Positions 24,100 through 36,106 of a stretch of 64,000 nucleotides of DNA are shown here, one piece after another. The DNA comes from Ailurus styani (taxonomy: Eukaryota > Chordata > Mammalia > Carnivora > Ailuridae), in the NCBI GenBank assembly GCA_002007465.1, contig LNAC01000032.1, positions 4,276,536 to 4,340,535 on the forward strand, written 5' to 3'. Below the pieces are notes generated by a model that searched no databases, was not told the DNA's origin, and saw nothing but the letters and a program-made list of their open reading frames with translations. Each line of letters starts with the position of its first letter. Within the stretch, counting starts at the first letter, position 1. The translations under genes and the position numbers were made by a program.

Positions 24100-25075
24100 T
24101 ATTCCATGCCCAGAAATGTTTTCTTTTGTTTCTTATTTGTGTCTTATGGGCAACATATGATTTATTCTTGTTTTTTTTATCCAATCGGACAATCTCTTCC
24201 TTTTAATTTGGGTGTTTAGACCCTTTATATATAATAAGATTATCGTTAGAGGTTGGTTTAAACCAACTTGCTCTTTGTTCTCCATTTGTTTCTTCTGTTT
24301 GTTGTTCTTCCTCCTTTTTTCTGCCACAGTATTTGAAAATTAAAACAAATTGTAAGATGAAGCATACCTGGTGTAAAATTACCCATTTTGAAGTGAGCAG
24401 TTCCGTTGCATTTACTGCACTCACAGTGTTTGAAAGTCACTACCTCTGTGTAGTTCCAGAACATTTTAATCATCCCAAATAAATCCTTTACCCATTAAGT
24501 AGTTATTCTCCATTTCTCCTCTGTTACCCTCCAATTTACTTTCTGTTTCCGTTGATTTACCTATTCTGGACAGTTCATATTAGTGGGATAATAGAATGTG
24601 ACTTTTTGTATCTGACTCCTTTCACTTCACATAATGTTTTTGAGTTTCATCAAAATCGTAGCATTCCATTTAATGACTGAATAATATTCTGGGTATGGAT
24701 ACACCCTAATTTGCCTATCTCTTTATTAATGAACCTTGTGGCTTTCTATCTTTTGCTATTAGTGAATAGTGCTACTATGAAAATTTGTGTACAAGTGTTT
24801 GTTTAAAGACCTGTTTTCAATAATTTGGGTATATACACAGAAGTGGAATTTCTGGGTCATAGAGTGATTCTGTCTTTAACTTTTTGAGAAACTGCCAAAC
24901 TGTTTTCCACAGTGGTTGTACCATTTACATTCTCACCAGCAACATCCAGTTTCTCTGTATCTCCACCAACACGGAATTTTCCATTTTCTTGATTATCCCC
25001 TATTTAGTGGATGTGAAGTGATACCACATTGTGGTTTTAATGTGCATTTTTGAATGACTAATTGGGATACTGTGA
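24100..25075 (-). mobile_element. old L1 (ORF2 end and 3' UTR)
   Basis: Plus-strand text is the inverse of L1. It shows 'ccaatcggacaatctcttcc' and 'tttaatttgggtgtttagac' (ORF2 C-terminal region), then 3' UTR text with 'cagttcatattagtgggata', 'attctgggtatggatacac' and 'aactgccaaactgttttcc'. Confidence 0.75.
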
Positions 25076-25077
25076 TT

Positions 25078-25775
25078 TATAATATATTTTGGTCTTTGGT
25101 CCGTTTCTGGCACAGAGTTCCTAAAACACTTAAATTCTTAAGTAATGAGAGCATTAAGGTATCTTTTGTTATGTTAGTGAGATGTGTTTTGGATCACATC
25201 TGAGGATAGGGGCTGGTCGCCAGAACCAACAGGGTAATTAGAGGACTGGAATATTCCTTAGGTCTCATCCCCCTGATCTCTAGGGAGCAGAGAGGGGCTG
25301 GAGGTTGAAATATTCACCGATGGCCAACGATTTAATCAAGCCCCCCAGGTAATGAAGCCTTCATAAAAACCCGAAAGGACTGAATTTGGAGAGCATCCAG
25401 GTCGGTGACCATATGGAGGACTCAGGAGGGTGGCAAGCCTGGAGAGGGAGGGCAAAGAAGCTCCATATCCTTTCCCCACACCCTCCCTGTGCATTTCTTC
25501 CATCTAGTTGTTTTTAAGTTATATCCTTTTATATTGAACTGGTGAATCAGTAAGTAAAATGTTTCTCTGAGTTCTGTGAGCTGCTCCAGAAAACCCCAGG
25601 ACCTCTGATTTATAGCCAATTGGTCAAAAGCACAGGTAACAGCCTGGGCTTGCAACTTGTGTCTGACGTGAGGTTGGGAGGGCAGTCTTGTAAGACTGAA
25701 CACTTAACCTATGGAATCCGATGTTTCCTCTGGATAGTTAGGGTCAGAATGAAGTTGAATTCTTGGACACCCTGC
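25078..25775 (+). mobile_element. probable ancient ERV LTR
   Basis: A ~700-bp block interrupts L1-derived sequence. It has LTR-like text: 'cgtttctggcacagagttcc', 'aatgaagccttcataaaaac', 'gtgcatttcttccatctagt' and 'aaaatgtttctctgagttct'. I recognise the repeat but cannot name its family with certainty. No retroviral coding sequence is present. Confidence 0.5.
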
Positions 25776-25820
25776 TGATCTCCTAAAATTGTTTGTTGGT
25801 ATGGGGAACACTTCCCCCCT

Positions 25821-25821
<1 letters not shown>

Positions 25822-25862
<41 letters not shown>
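25822..25862. repeat. (CA)n microsatellite
   Basis: A pure CA run of about 20 units. Confidence 0.98.
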
Positions 25863-25864
<2 letters not shown>

Positions 25865-25869
25865 TGGAA

Positions 25870-28800
25870 ATTAAGTTTCAGAAGATCAAAAGACTAAATA
25901 TGCTGAGCACTTTTTCATGTGCTTATTGGTATGCCTATAGATCTTTGTTTTGTTTTGTTTTAGAAAGGTCTGTTCAAATCCATTACCCATTTCTTAATTG
26001 GGTTGTTTGTCTTGGTGAGTTATAAAAATTCTTTACATATTCAGGATACTATACCCTTATAAACAATTAGCAAATATTTTTTCTATTCTGTGGGTTGTCT
26101 TTTCACTCTCTGGATTATGTCATTTAATGTATAAAATGTTTTAATAATCATGAAGTCCATTTAATCTGTTTTTATTACTCATGCTTTTGGTGTCATAGCT
26201 AAGAATATATTGCCACATACGAAGATTATGAAACTATACTTGTATATTTTGGGTTCTATGGTTTTAGCTCTCTCATTTAGGTCATTAATCATGTTTCAGT
26301 TAATTTTTGTAATGGTGTGAGGTATGAATCCAACTTCATTCTTTCGCATATGTATACCTCCATTGTCCTAGCACCATTTACTGAAAAGACTATTCCTTCC
26401 CCCATTGAATGGTCTTAGAACCCTGGTCAAAAAGAAGTTGACCATAGCTATGGGTTCACTTCATTACTCTCAGTTTTGTTCCATCAGTCCATATGTCTGT
26501 CCTTATGCCAGTACCATGCTATTTTAATTACTGTAGCTTTGCAATAAGTTTTGAAAATGGTAAGTGTGAATCTTCCAACTTTGTTTTCATATTCAGGATC
26601 ATTTTGCCTATTTAGGATTCCTTTAAATTTTATATCAATTTGAGCACTGGTGGTCCAATCTCCAGAAAAAGTCACTGGAATTCTGATTGGGATTGTAATG
26701 AATATACTGATCACTTTTGGTAGTACTGCCATCTTAGAAATATTAATGTCTTTTAATCCATAAACATAGTATGTCTTTCTGTTTATTTTGGCCTTATGTT
26801 CTTTCATCATTGTTTTATATTTTCCAGTATACAAGCCTTTTACCTCCTTGGTTAAATTTATCCTTAGTTATTTTATTCTTTTGGGTGCGATTATAAATGA
26901 AATTATTTTTTAAGTTTTCTTCTCATCTTGTTCATAGCTGATGCACAAAAAATCAACTGAGTTTTCAGTGTTAATCTAGTGGCCTGCAGATTTGCTGTAT
27001 TTGTTTACCAGCTTCAGTAGCTTTTCTGTAGACTCACAGGGCTTTCTATATGGAGGATCATGTCCTCTGCAAATACAGATAGTTTTACACCTTCCTTTTC
27101 AATAGTTTTTATTTCTTGTGTAATTGCTTGAGCTAGAACATTCAGTAAAGTGTTGAATGATTGATTCACTTATTTTAAATTACATTTGTATTCCTGACAT
27201 AAATCCCTGTCTTGATGTATAATTGTATAATCTTTTTAATATGTTGTTGGATTTGATTTGCTAGTATTTTGTTGAGAATATTTTATCTATATCTGTAAGG
27301 GATAGTGGTCTATATTTTCTTGTGATGTCTTTATCTAGTTTTCACATAAGAGCATTATTGGCCTCATAGAATGAGTTAGGAAGTGTTCCTTCATCTTCTA
27401 TTTCTTGGAAGAGTTTGAGAAGATTTCATGTCAATTCTTCAAATTTGGGTAGAATTCACCAGTGAAGATATTTGATACTGGACTTTCTTTGCTAGCAGGT
27501 TTTGTTTATTACTTTAGTCTCTCTACCTGTCATAAGTCTGTTGAGATCTTCTTTCTTGAGTTCTTTTTGGTAATGTTTGTTTGTAGAAATGGGTCCATTT
27601 CATCTAGGTTATCTAATTTGTTGCCATATAATTTTTTATGGTATTCTCTTATCATCCTTTTTATTTCTGTAAGGTTGGTATAATATCCCACTTTCATTCC
27701 TGATTTTAGTTATTTTTGTCTTCTTTTTTTTTCTTTGTTAGTCTAGCTAACTGTTCTTAAATATTTTTAATACTTTTTGTTGATTCTGTATGTTTTTATT
27801 TTGTATTTCATTTATCTTTGCTTGAATCTCTGGTTTCCTTATGCTAGCTATGGGTTTAATTTGCACTTGTTTTTCCAGTTTCTTCAGGTAAATGTAGTTT
27901 CTTCATGTAAATAGATTTGAGATCTTCTCTTTTAGTATTTACTGGTGTTTACTGCTGTAAGTCCCTCTGAGCATTGCCTTTGCTGTGTCCAATGTTCATG
28001 AAAGGGAGGACTTAACGTTGTTAAGATGGCAATAATCTCCAAACTATTCTATTTACTGTTCTTATAGAATGAGTTGAGGAGTGTTTCCTTTTCCAATTAA
28101 GAGTTTATAAATACTTGGTATTAGTTTTTCTTAAACATTTGGTAGGCTTCAACACTGAAGCTAATTTGGGCATTAGTTTTCTGTTGTGGAAAATTTTTGA
28201 TTATTAGTGCAATCCATTTGCTTGTAATTGGTATATTCAGATTTTCTATCTCTTTTTGATTCAGTTTCAGTAGTTCTTATCTAAGACTCTGTCCATATGA
28301 TCTAGGTTATTTTATTTGTTGGTATAAAATAGTTCAGAGTATTCTCTCTAATCCTTTGTATTTCTGTAAGGTCAGTGATATGTCCCCTCTTTCATTTTGA
28401 TTCTATTAATTTAAGTAGTCTTTTTTTCTTGTTCAGTCTATCTAAGTCTTCATAAATTTTGTTCATCTTATCAAAGAACCAACTTTTAGTTTCATTGATT
28501 TTTTTATTGTTTTTCTGTTCATTTTTGTCTGCTCGAGTCCTTATTTCCTTTCTTCTTATTGTGATTTAATTTGCTCTTATTCTGATTTTATAAGGTTGTA
28601 GTTTACATTACTGATTTGACATCTTCTTTTTTAATATAGGCATCTACAAATAGAAATGTCCCTATATGCAGTGATTTAGTTGTTTCCCCTGAGTTCGGAC
28701 ATGTTGTGTTTTCATTTTTGTCAATCTCAAAATACTAATTTTTCCATGGTTTCTTCTTTCAGCCATTGATTATGAGCATGTTGTTTAATTTCCATATATT

Positions 28801-29260
28801 TGTAAATTTGCCAAATTTCCCTCTGTTACTGATTTCTAATTTCATTCCATTGTGGTTGAATAACATATTTTGTATAATTTCACTATTTCTACATTTATTG
28901 ATATTGTTTTGTAGCCTAACTTATGGCTTGCCAACATCTCTGTGCACTTGAGAAAAATGTATATACTTGTGTTATTGGGCAGAGTGTTCTATGGATGTAT
29001 GTTAGGTCTGGTTGGTTTATAGAATTTTTCAAATCTTTTAGTTCCTTGTTGATCTTAAGTCTAGTTTTTTTTATCCTTATTGAAGCTTTATGCTTCTGTT
29101 CCTCAGACTGGATGATCTCAACTGACCCCTTTTCAATTTGACTGATTCTCCTGTAAGCTCAGATCTGCTGTTGAATATCTTAGTGAATTTTCCATTTTAG
29201 TAATAATACTTATTATATTCAGAATTTCTGTTCTCTTATAATGTGTCTATTTATTGATAA
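25870..29260 (-). mobile_element. large old L1 body (3' UTR and ORF2)
   Basis: About 3.4 kb of inverted L1. Landmarks are 'ttctttacatattcaggata', 'ctcatgcttttggtgtcata', 'ctagcaccatttactgaaa', 'tgccagtaccatgctatttt' and 'gagaatattttatctatatc'. A short minus-strand frame at 26484-26834 reads as degraded ORF2 C-terminal protein. Stops and indels are frequent, and a join near 28000-28100 suggests two merged or rearranged copies. Confidence 0.8.
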
Positions 29261-29407
29261 TCTCTATTTGTTGAGACCCAAACATTTTTTGAAAGAAAAA
29301 CATGCACTAGAATTTAGTAAATTTTTGTGAATGTAGATCTTACAACCATGGAACTTTAGTCTTTCTAACAGTGAATGTTGACAGAGATAGAGGCTCCTCC
29401 ATGTATT

Positions 29408-29582
29408 AGCATTAAGCCCTTGTTACTCAAAGTGGGCCCCAGAACTTGGTGGGCATCAGCTGGGAGCTGGTTAGAAATGCAGAATCTCAAGTCCCACTCC
29501 AGGTACACTGAGTCAGAAGCTGAATTTTAACAAGAACTTTAGGTGATTCCCATGCACATCAGAGTTTGAAAAGTGGTGGTCC
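29408..29582 (+). mobile_element. MER5A-like hAT element
   Basis: 'ctcaaagtgggccccagaac', 'ggttagaaatgcagaatctc' and 'gcacatcagagtttgaaaag' match MER5A. Confidence 0.85.
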
Positions 29583-29782
29583 CAAAGTCCTGGAACCCAC
29601 CATGGTTTCGGAGCCTTCGAGGTACCACATACTATTTTTCAGAATGGTAATTTTGCATTTATTTTATATGACTGGATAAAGGTCCATCTTCCTCTCTAGA
29701 TTGCAACCCCACAAAGGGAAGTCTGCTTACTGTTGTACAACAGAGTCATGCACATAGTAAGTGCTATAAAATCTGTCAAATA

Positions 29783-29977
29783 GGGGCTCCTGGGCGGCTC
29801 AGTGGGTTAAAGCCTCTGTCTTCAGCTCAGGTCATGATCTCAGGGTCCTGGGATCTAGCCCAAAGTCGGGATCCCTGCTCGGCAAGGAGCCTGCTTCCTC
29901 CTCTCTCTCTGCCTGCCTGTCAGCCTACTTGTGATCTCTGTCAAGTAAATAAATAAATAACATCTTAAAAAAAAATA
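29783..29977 (+). mobile_element. young CanSINE
   Basis: Plus-strand copy with head GGGGCTCCTGGGCGGCTCAG. It is flanked by AAAATCTGTCA-type duplications at about 29768-29778 and after the A-rich tail near 29985. Confidence 0.93.
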
Positions 29978-30167
29978 AAATCTGTCACATAAATCAGTGA
30001 ACTGGACCTTGGACTCTCATTTGCTTCTGCAAACCCCCAACCTCGAGTAACTTTCAGAAGAGGTTTATCTTCTTAGTTAACATACTAAAACCTGAGTTTT
30101 CTTGGATCTCCTAGGGATCATTAGGAAACATCTCCGAGATAAGGAGACTAGTTTTCCTTTACCTTTT

Positions 30168-30230
30168 CAATTAGCAATAATCGCGCCTCGGATAAACCTC
30201 ATTGGCTACGATACTGCCACTGCGCAAAGC
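30168..30230 (-). pseudogene. truncated U4 snRNA retropseudogene (tailless)
   Basis: Read on the minus strand the element starts GCTTTGCGCAGTGGCAGTAT and ends GCGATTATTGCTAATTG. This equals the 5' part of spliceosomal U4 snRNA from nucleotide 2 to about 64. One base at the 5' end and AAAA at the 3' end could be shared with the flanks, giving nucleotides 1-68. It is flanked by a perfect 16-bp target-site duplication, TTTTCCTTTACCTTTT, at 30152-30167 and 30231-30246. On the minus strand the duplication begins AAAA, as expected for L1 endonuclease. There is no poly(A) tail. The copy stops after the 5' stem-loop, so it is not a functional U4 gene. Confidence 0.93.
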
Positions 30231-31248
30231 TTTTCCTTTACCTTTTGCTTAAAGTTTGTATTTATCCAAAATTTGAGTTTCCCAGCTGCTAAGTGTTCTC
30301 TATAAGAAGCCACTGAGGATATTTTTAATAATTCTGCAGGAGAGTGAATTTTTTTTTGCTGATTTTTTTATAGAAGTATAGTTGAAAAACAATGTGATAT
30401 TAGTTTCAGGTATACAACAGTGATTTGACAATTCTATATGTTATGCTTATCACAAGTGTACATACCATGTGTCACCATACAATGCTATTACAATAGATTG
30501 ACTATATTCCTTATGCTACACCTTTTACCCTCATGATTTATCCATTCTGTAACTAGAATTCTGTGTCTCCCACTCCTCTTCATCCACTTTGCCCATCCTT
30601 GCGTTTCCTCTGGCAACCATCAGTTCTCTGTATTTGTGGATCTGATTCGGCTTTTTGTTTATATATTTGTTTTTTAGAGTCCACATATAAGTGAAATCAT
30701 TGTATTTGTCTGTCTCTTAATTCACTTAGCGTAATACCCTCTAGATTCATTCATGTTGTTTTAAATGGCAAAATCTCATTATGGCTCAGCAGTATTCCAC
30801 GATACATATGTGTGTATGTGCGTACACACAACACATCTTTATCCATTCATCTATCCATGGACACTTGGGTTGCTTCCATATCTTGGCTATTATAAATAAT
30901 GCTGCAATAAACATAGGGGCACACTTATCTGCCACCCCATGTCTTTTTTATTAGAGCATTCAGACTATTTACATTTAAAGTAATCATTTATAGATATTAT
31001 TGCCATTTTGTTAGTTGTTTTCTGGTTGTTTTTATAGTTCTCTGTTCCTTTCTTCTCTGTCCTCTTTCTTGTGATCGAGTTTCTGTAGTGTTATTCTTGG
31101 CTTTTTTTTCTACTTTTGTGTAGCTATGATAGGTGTTGGGTTTGTAGTTACCATGCTATTTGTATAAGGATACATAGCATCCTAAGTATATTGCAGTCTA
31201 TATTTAGTTGATGGTCACTTAAATTCAAACACATTCTAAAATTTTTTT

Positions 31249-31457
31249 CTACTCCCTCCTCCATGTTTTATATATGTGTGTTCTATTTTATATCTTTTTA
31301 TTCATAATTTTCTTATATCTAATTATGGCCTTTGCCACTTAAAGATCTCCCTNCTACTCCCTCCTCCATGTTTTATATATGTGTGTTCTATTTTATATCT
31401 TTTTATTCATAATTTTCTTATATCTAATTATGGCCTTTGCCACTTAAAGATCTCCCT
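31249..31457. repeat. 104-bp exact duplication across a single N
   Basis: Positions 31249-31352 and 31354-31457 read the same, separated only by the undetermined base at 31353. This looks like an assembly join, not a biological tandem repeat. Confidence 0.9.
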
Positions 31458-31685
31458 TTATTTCTTTTAAGCTCAGCTTAGTGGTGATGAACTCCTTTAA
31501 CTTTTATTTTTCTGGGAAACTCTTTCTCTTTCAATTCTGTATGATAACCTTCCTGGGGAGAGTATTCTTGGTTGTAGGTTTTTCCTCTCAGGGCTTGAAA
31601 ATATCATGCCACTCCCTTTCGGCCTGCAAAGCTTCTGCTGAAAAATCAGCTGATAGCCTTATGGGGTTTCCCTTGTAACTTTTTT

Positions 31686-31992
31686 TTTTTTAACTTTTTA
31701 ATTTAATTTAATTTAATTTTTATTTATTTGACAGAGAGAGAGAGAGATTACAAGTAGGCAGAGAGGGAGGCAGAGAGANAACTTTTTAATTTAATTTAAT
31801 TTAATTTTTATTTATTTGACACAGAGAGAGAGAGATTACAAGTAGGCAGAGAGGCAGGCAGAGAGACAGGGAGAGGAGGAAGCAGGCTCCCTGCTGAGCA
31901 GAGAGCCTGATGCGGGCCTCGATCCCAGGACGCTGAGATCATGACCTGAGCCGAAAGCAGAGGCTTTAACCCACTGAGCCACCCAGGCGCCC
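31686..31992 (-). mobile_element. CanSINE with internal duplicated end and single N
   Basis: The tail-proximal 87 bp occurs twice (31692-31778 and 31780-31866) around the N at 31779. The two versions differ slightly (GACAGAG versus GACACAGAG; GAGGGAGGCAG versus GAGGCAGGCAG). The target-site duplication CCCTTGTAACTTTTT flanks the whole element, at about 31671 and 31993. Confidence 0.9.
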
Positions 31993-32094
31993 TCCCTTGT
32001 AACTTTTTGCTTCCTCTTGCTACTTTTAAAACTCTATGACCTTGGATATTATAATTATTATGTATTGTGATGTGGACCACCTTAGGTTCATCTT

Positions 32095-32277
32095 TTTTTT
32101 TTTTTTAAGNNNNNNNNNNNNNNNNNNNNNNNNNNNNNNNNNNNNNNNNNNNNNNNNNNNNNNNNNNNNNNNNNNNNNNNNNNNNNNNNNCCCGATGCGG
32201 GCCTCGATCCCAGGACCCTGAGATCATGACCTGAGCCGAAAGCAGAGGCTTTAACCCACTGAGCCACCCAGGCGCCC
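32095..32277 (-). mobile_element. CanSINE containing an N gap
   Basis: The tail start (T run then AAG) and the inverted head (CCCGATGCGGGCC to CCAGGCGCC) are present. The middle is the 81-N gap at 32110-32190. The flanking duplication CCTTAGGTTCATCTT is at 32080-32094 and 32278-32292. Confidence 0.93.
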
Positions 32278-33532
32278 CCTTAGGTTCATCTTATTTGAAA
32301 CTCTGTGCTTCCTGAACCTGGATGTCCATTGCCTTCCCTAGGTTAGGGAATTTTTCAGCTGTTATTTCTTCAAACGAGTTTTGTGGCTCTTCTCTTCGGC
32401 CTCTTCTTCAGGGAGCCCTCCAATGCAAATGTTTGCTCGCTTGATGTAGTCCAGGAGATCCCCTAACCTTATCCTTATTTAAAAATTTTTCTTTTTCTTT
32501 TTGCTGTTCAGCTTGGGTGCTTTCCATTAACCTGTCTTCCAGAACACTGTTCTGCAGTTGCTAATCTACTGTTGATTCCCTCTAGTGTATTTTTCATTCA
32601 ATTATTGTATTCTTCAACTTCGGTTTTTTACATTTTGTATCTTTGTTGAAATTATGAGTTCTTCCACTCTTCTCCCCAGTCCAGTGAGCATCTTTATGAT
32701 CATTACTTTACACTCTTTATCTGGTATGTGGCTAATCTCCTTTTCATTTACTTGGTGGGGGGGTTATTTTTTTTCATTTGGACTATATTCCTCTGTCCCC
32801 ACATTTTGCTTGACTTTGTGTTTATTTCTATATATTAAGCAGAACAACTACTTCTAAACTTGTGTATGGCCATCCCCGGTGTAGACTGTGTATGCTTGAT
32901 GAGTTAGGCTGGCTGGAAGTGCGGCTGGCGTGGGCTGGGAGGTTCCGGGGCACACTGTGCTGGAGGTGCCCAGGGGGCATGGCCAGAGATGAAGTGGGCA
33001 TGGGCCGGGGAAGGTCCCAGGGCTCTCCACACAGAGGGCATGCTGGCAGGACAGTGGAAGCTGAAGTGGGTGCAAGCCAGTCTGTCCTGAGGCTTTCTGC
33101 AGAGAGAGCTCCCTGGATGGCAGCAGAAGCTGAGGTGCAGTATGGGTTATGGTGTCCTGGGGTGCTCCACACATGGGGCACCCTAGCAAGTTGTCTGGGG
33201 CTGAAGTGGTATAGGCCTGGAATGTTCTGGGGTGCATTTTACCTGTTACTTTGGTGAGACAGCTGGAGCTGTAGTGAATGCTGACCAGAGGTATCCCATT
33301 GTGTGCTGTGCTGTGCTGGGGCTGCCTCATGTGGAGCTGCTGGGGCTGGTGTAGGGTAGGGGCCCAGGGCTCCTGCTGTGGGAAGCTGACTTGGGCACCT
33401 GGACTGCTTTCATCCATGTTATCAAGGTGGATGGGGACTGTAAGCCATGGCACTCACCAGCCCCTCTGACCAGTGGAAAGTTCCAACCACTCTCCTATCA
33501 TTCAGCAGCATTCTGAGGCTGGGTCTTATGTG

Positions 33533-33735
33533 TCTTTTTTTTTTCTTTTTAAGATTTTATTTATTTATTTGACATGGAGAAAGAGAGATCACAAGTGGCA
33601 GAGAGGCAGGCAGACAGGAGGAAGCAGGCTCCCTGCTGACCAGATAGCCCAATTCAGGGCTCAATCCTAGGACCCTGAGATCATGACCTGAGCTGAAGGC
33701 AGAGGCTTAACCCACTGAGCTACCCAGGCACCCCT
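33533..33735 (-). mobile_element. CanSINE
   Basis: Complete minus-strand copy from the T-rich tail to the inverted head 'gagctacccaggcacccc'. Mildly diverged. Confidence 0.93.
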
Positions 33736-33736
33736 G

Positions 33737-34430
33737 TTTTGTTTTTATTTAAATTCCAGTTAATGTATAGTGTAATATCAGTTTCAGGTATAACATTTAG
33801 TGATTCAACACTTACAAGGAATACCTGGTACTCATCACAAGTGCTATCACTTATTCTCTATAGAGATATAACTATCAGCTTGTTCTCTATAGTTAAGGGT
33901 CTGTTTGTTCTCACTTCTTTCTTCCCCACCCACATGATCATGTTTCTTTAAATTCCATATATAAGTAAAATCATGTGATACTTGTCTTTCTCTGACTTAT
34001 TTCATTTAGCATAATACTCTTTAGCTCTATCCGTGTCGTTGCAACCAGCAAGATTTCATTCTTTTTGATGGCTGAGTAATATTCCATTGTGGCATGCACG
34101 TGTGTGTGTGTGTGTGTGTGTACTACCTCTTCTTTATTATCTATTCATCAGTTGATGGACATTTGGGCTCTTTCCCTAACTTGGCTATTGTGGATAATGC
34201 TGCTATAAACATCAGTATGCACATGTCCCTTCAAATTAGTATATTTGTATCCTTCGGGTAAATCCCTAGTAGTGTAATTGCTGGCTCATAAGATGGTACT
34301 ATTTTTAACTTTTGGGGGAACCTCCATACTGTTCTCCAGAGTGGCTGCACCAGTTTGCATTCCCACCAAGAGGGTAAGAGGGTTCCCCCTTCTCTGCATC
34401 CTCAGCTAGAGCTGGATCTTTTGTATACTA
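33737..34430 (-). mobile_element. carnivoran L1 3' end
   Basis: Starts with 'tttaaattccagttaatgta' and continues through 'ctcatcacaagtgctatcac', 'gatggctgagtaatattcc' and 'gttctccagagtggctgcac'. This is the inverse of an L1 3' UTR. It contains a (GT)n run at 34100-34121. Confidence 0.85.
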
Positions 34431-35019
34431 GTTGCTTTTCTAAACTACAGTGTTTCTTCTATGTCCTGGGACAGGAAAATTTGTTCAGGGTCCCCCAGTA
34501 CTAGCCCTCTCCACTGCAGTTTGCAGTGCCAGAGTGGGGAGTTCCTTTCATTACCTTGTCAGGACAACTCACTTTTAATCCTGCATGGTTTCATTAGGTT
34601 CCTTTACTTGTTTTCTCCATCAGAAAAGGTTACTGGAATATGAGTAAACTACTGTAAGTTAACAAAACCAAAACTAGTAAAAGACTTTTCACTTAGAATT
34701 CATATGTATTTATATATTCTAGCTGATCCTGCCTTCCCATGAAAGGACTTGAGGCCAGTGTTTCCAACTAAATGAGATACAAGAAAACAAAGCAATTTGC
34801 CAAGGTATGACAACGTTGCTATAGGGATCCTCTGATCTCTTTCCCTGGGCATGCTGATAAAAGGGTCTCCCCTATTTCATGGTCTAGAATGCATCCTGAT
34901 GTGGGCAACAGTTTTGCTCCCAGTCTTCCAAGAAGTAAAAGATGATGTTTGTGAAGCTTCAAGCTACTCCAATATTCTCCCAATCAAAAACAAAACAAAA
35001 CTCCAAACAATAACTGACA
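34431..35019. other. intergenic flank downstream of NPNT
   Basis: No repeat or exon recognised. It separates the L1-rich block from the presumed NPNT poly(A) site. Confidence 0.5.
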
Positions 35020-35040
35020 ACAGGTATCATTAACAGTGCC

Positions 35041-35066
35041 TTTATTTACAAAGAATTATTTTTATT
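35041..35066 (-). terminator. NPNT: NPNT polyadenylation signals
   Basis: TTTATT on the plus strand at 35041-35046 and 35061-35066 gives two AATAAA hexamers on the minus strand. Cleavage would fall roughly 15-25 bases further left, near 35020. Confidence 0.55.
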
Positions 35067-36106
35067 TGGCTGTTTGGAAACCCACTAACATTTTTCACTT
35101 TAGAAAACATTAAATAATAAACAAGATGTAATACAGTACTTTGGATAACTTCTGTCAGTTTAGTGCAATGTCGTATTGGCACCTAAAAGTGACATTTTCA
35201 ATGATTTCCCCCTTTCTTCTTCAGTTGTGCAGTTATAGGTCCACAAAGGAAATAAATCATTAAAAATGGATCTAAAGCCCCACTGCCTGGCCCCTACTTG
35301 AAGGCTCGCTGCTTTACGTCCTGCTCTGGTCCTGCCTCCACCAAGTTAAATGACAAAAGATACTCTGTTGTAACCATTTCTTTAAAAAACAAAAAATTGT
35401 GGAACTTTTGGATATTCCAATTGATAAAAGAAAGTGAATTACAGTGGCTTGGTGAAGCAACAATCCGGACAGTGATGTTGAGCAGGGCACACTTTCCCAG
35501 GGGCCAAGTTGTCACACACATTGTAGAGAGAACACACCAGATAAAAAACTCTCTAACCTCTGTTTCTTACCAGGGTCTCTTTGAAAACCTGAAATATCCC
35601 TCACTGAGCAAGTGAAAGGATTGTGTCTTTACCAAGAAAAAAAAAATGAACCCTACCACATTAGGATATTATTGCGATACTAAAATACATGACCATCATA
35701 CTCTTAAGAATTTGAGTTTGTTGTGTTTTCGTTTTTCCTGTTTGAATCCTGCTAGGTTTACCAGAGCAGGATCTTTAATGAGCTCTGCCTGTGATGGGCT
35801 TTCCCCCTTTTGATTCTCCTCCATTAGGGGCCAAGAGGTAAATGCCTAAATTAGACCCTGGTCTTGTCCAAATGACTCAGAAGATTTTCATTACATGGTA
35901 AAAGGATCAAAACATCTTTCAGAAGATCTGTAATCTGTTGCTCTACCTCGACATAAGAACATCTTTAACCATCTTAAATAGATTCTTATCTGATCTTTTT
36001 AAAAGCCTCAAAAAGAGAGAAAAAGAAAAAGAGGGAGGGAAGGGGAGAGAGAGAGACACACACACACACACGTTCACTTTTTTTTTCTTAAACAAAGGAT
36101 TCTCAT

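Larger units (their letters stand above)
30350..33475 (-). mobile_element. old L1, 3' UTR through 5' region, interrupted
   Basis: Inverted L1 text runs from 'tagaagtatagttgaaaaac' (3' end, ~30371) and 'aataatgctgcaataaacat' (~30893) through 'tcagcttagtggtgatgaac' (~31471). It ends in GC-rich text at 32850-33470 resembling an L1 5' UTR. It is broken by CanSINEs at 31686-31992 and 32095-32277. The long open frames at 32828-33453 on both strands belong to this GC-rich part and are not genes. Confidence 0.7.

Noticed and set aside
32828..33453. Open frames of 117-199 codons on both strands
   Set aside because: They overlap on opposite strands over GC-rich L1 5'-type sequence. The absence of stops follows from base composition.
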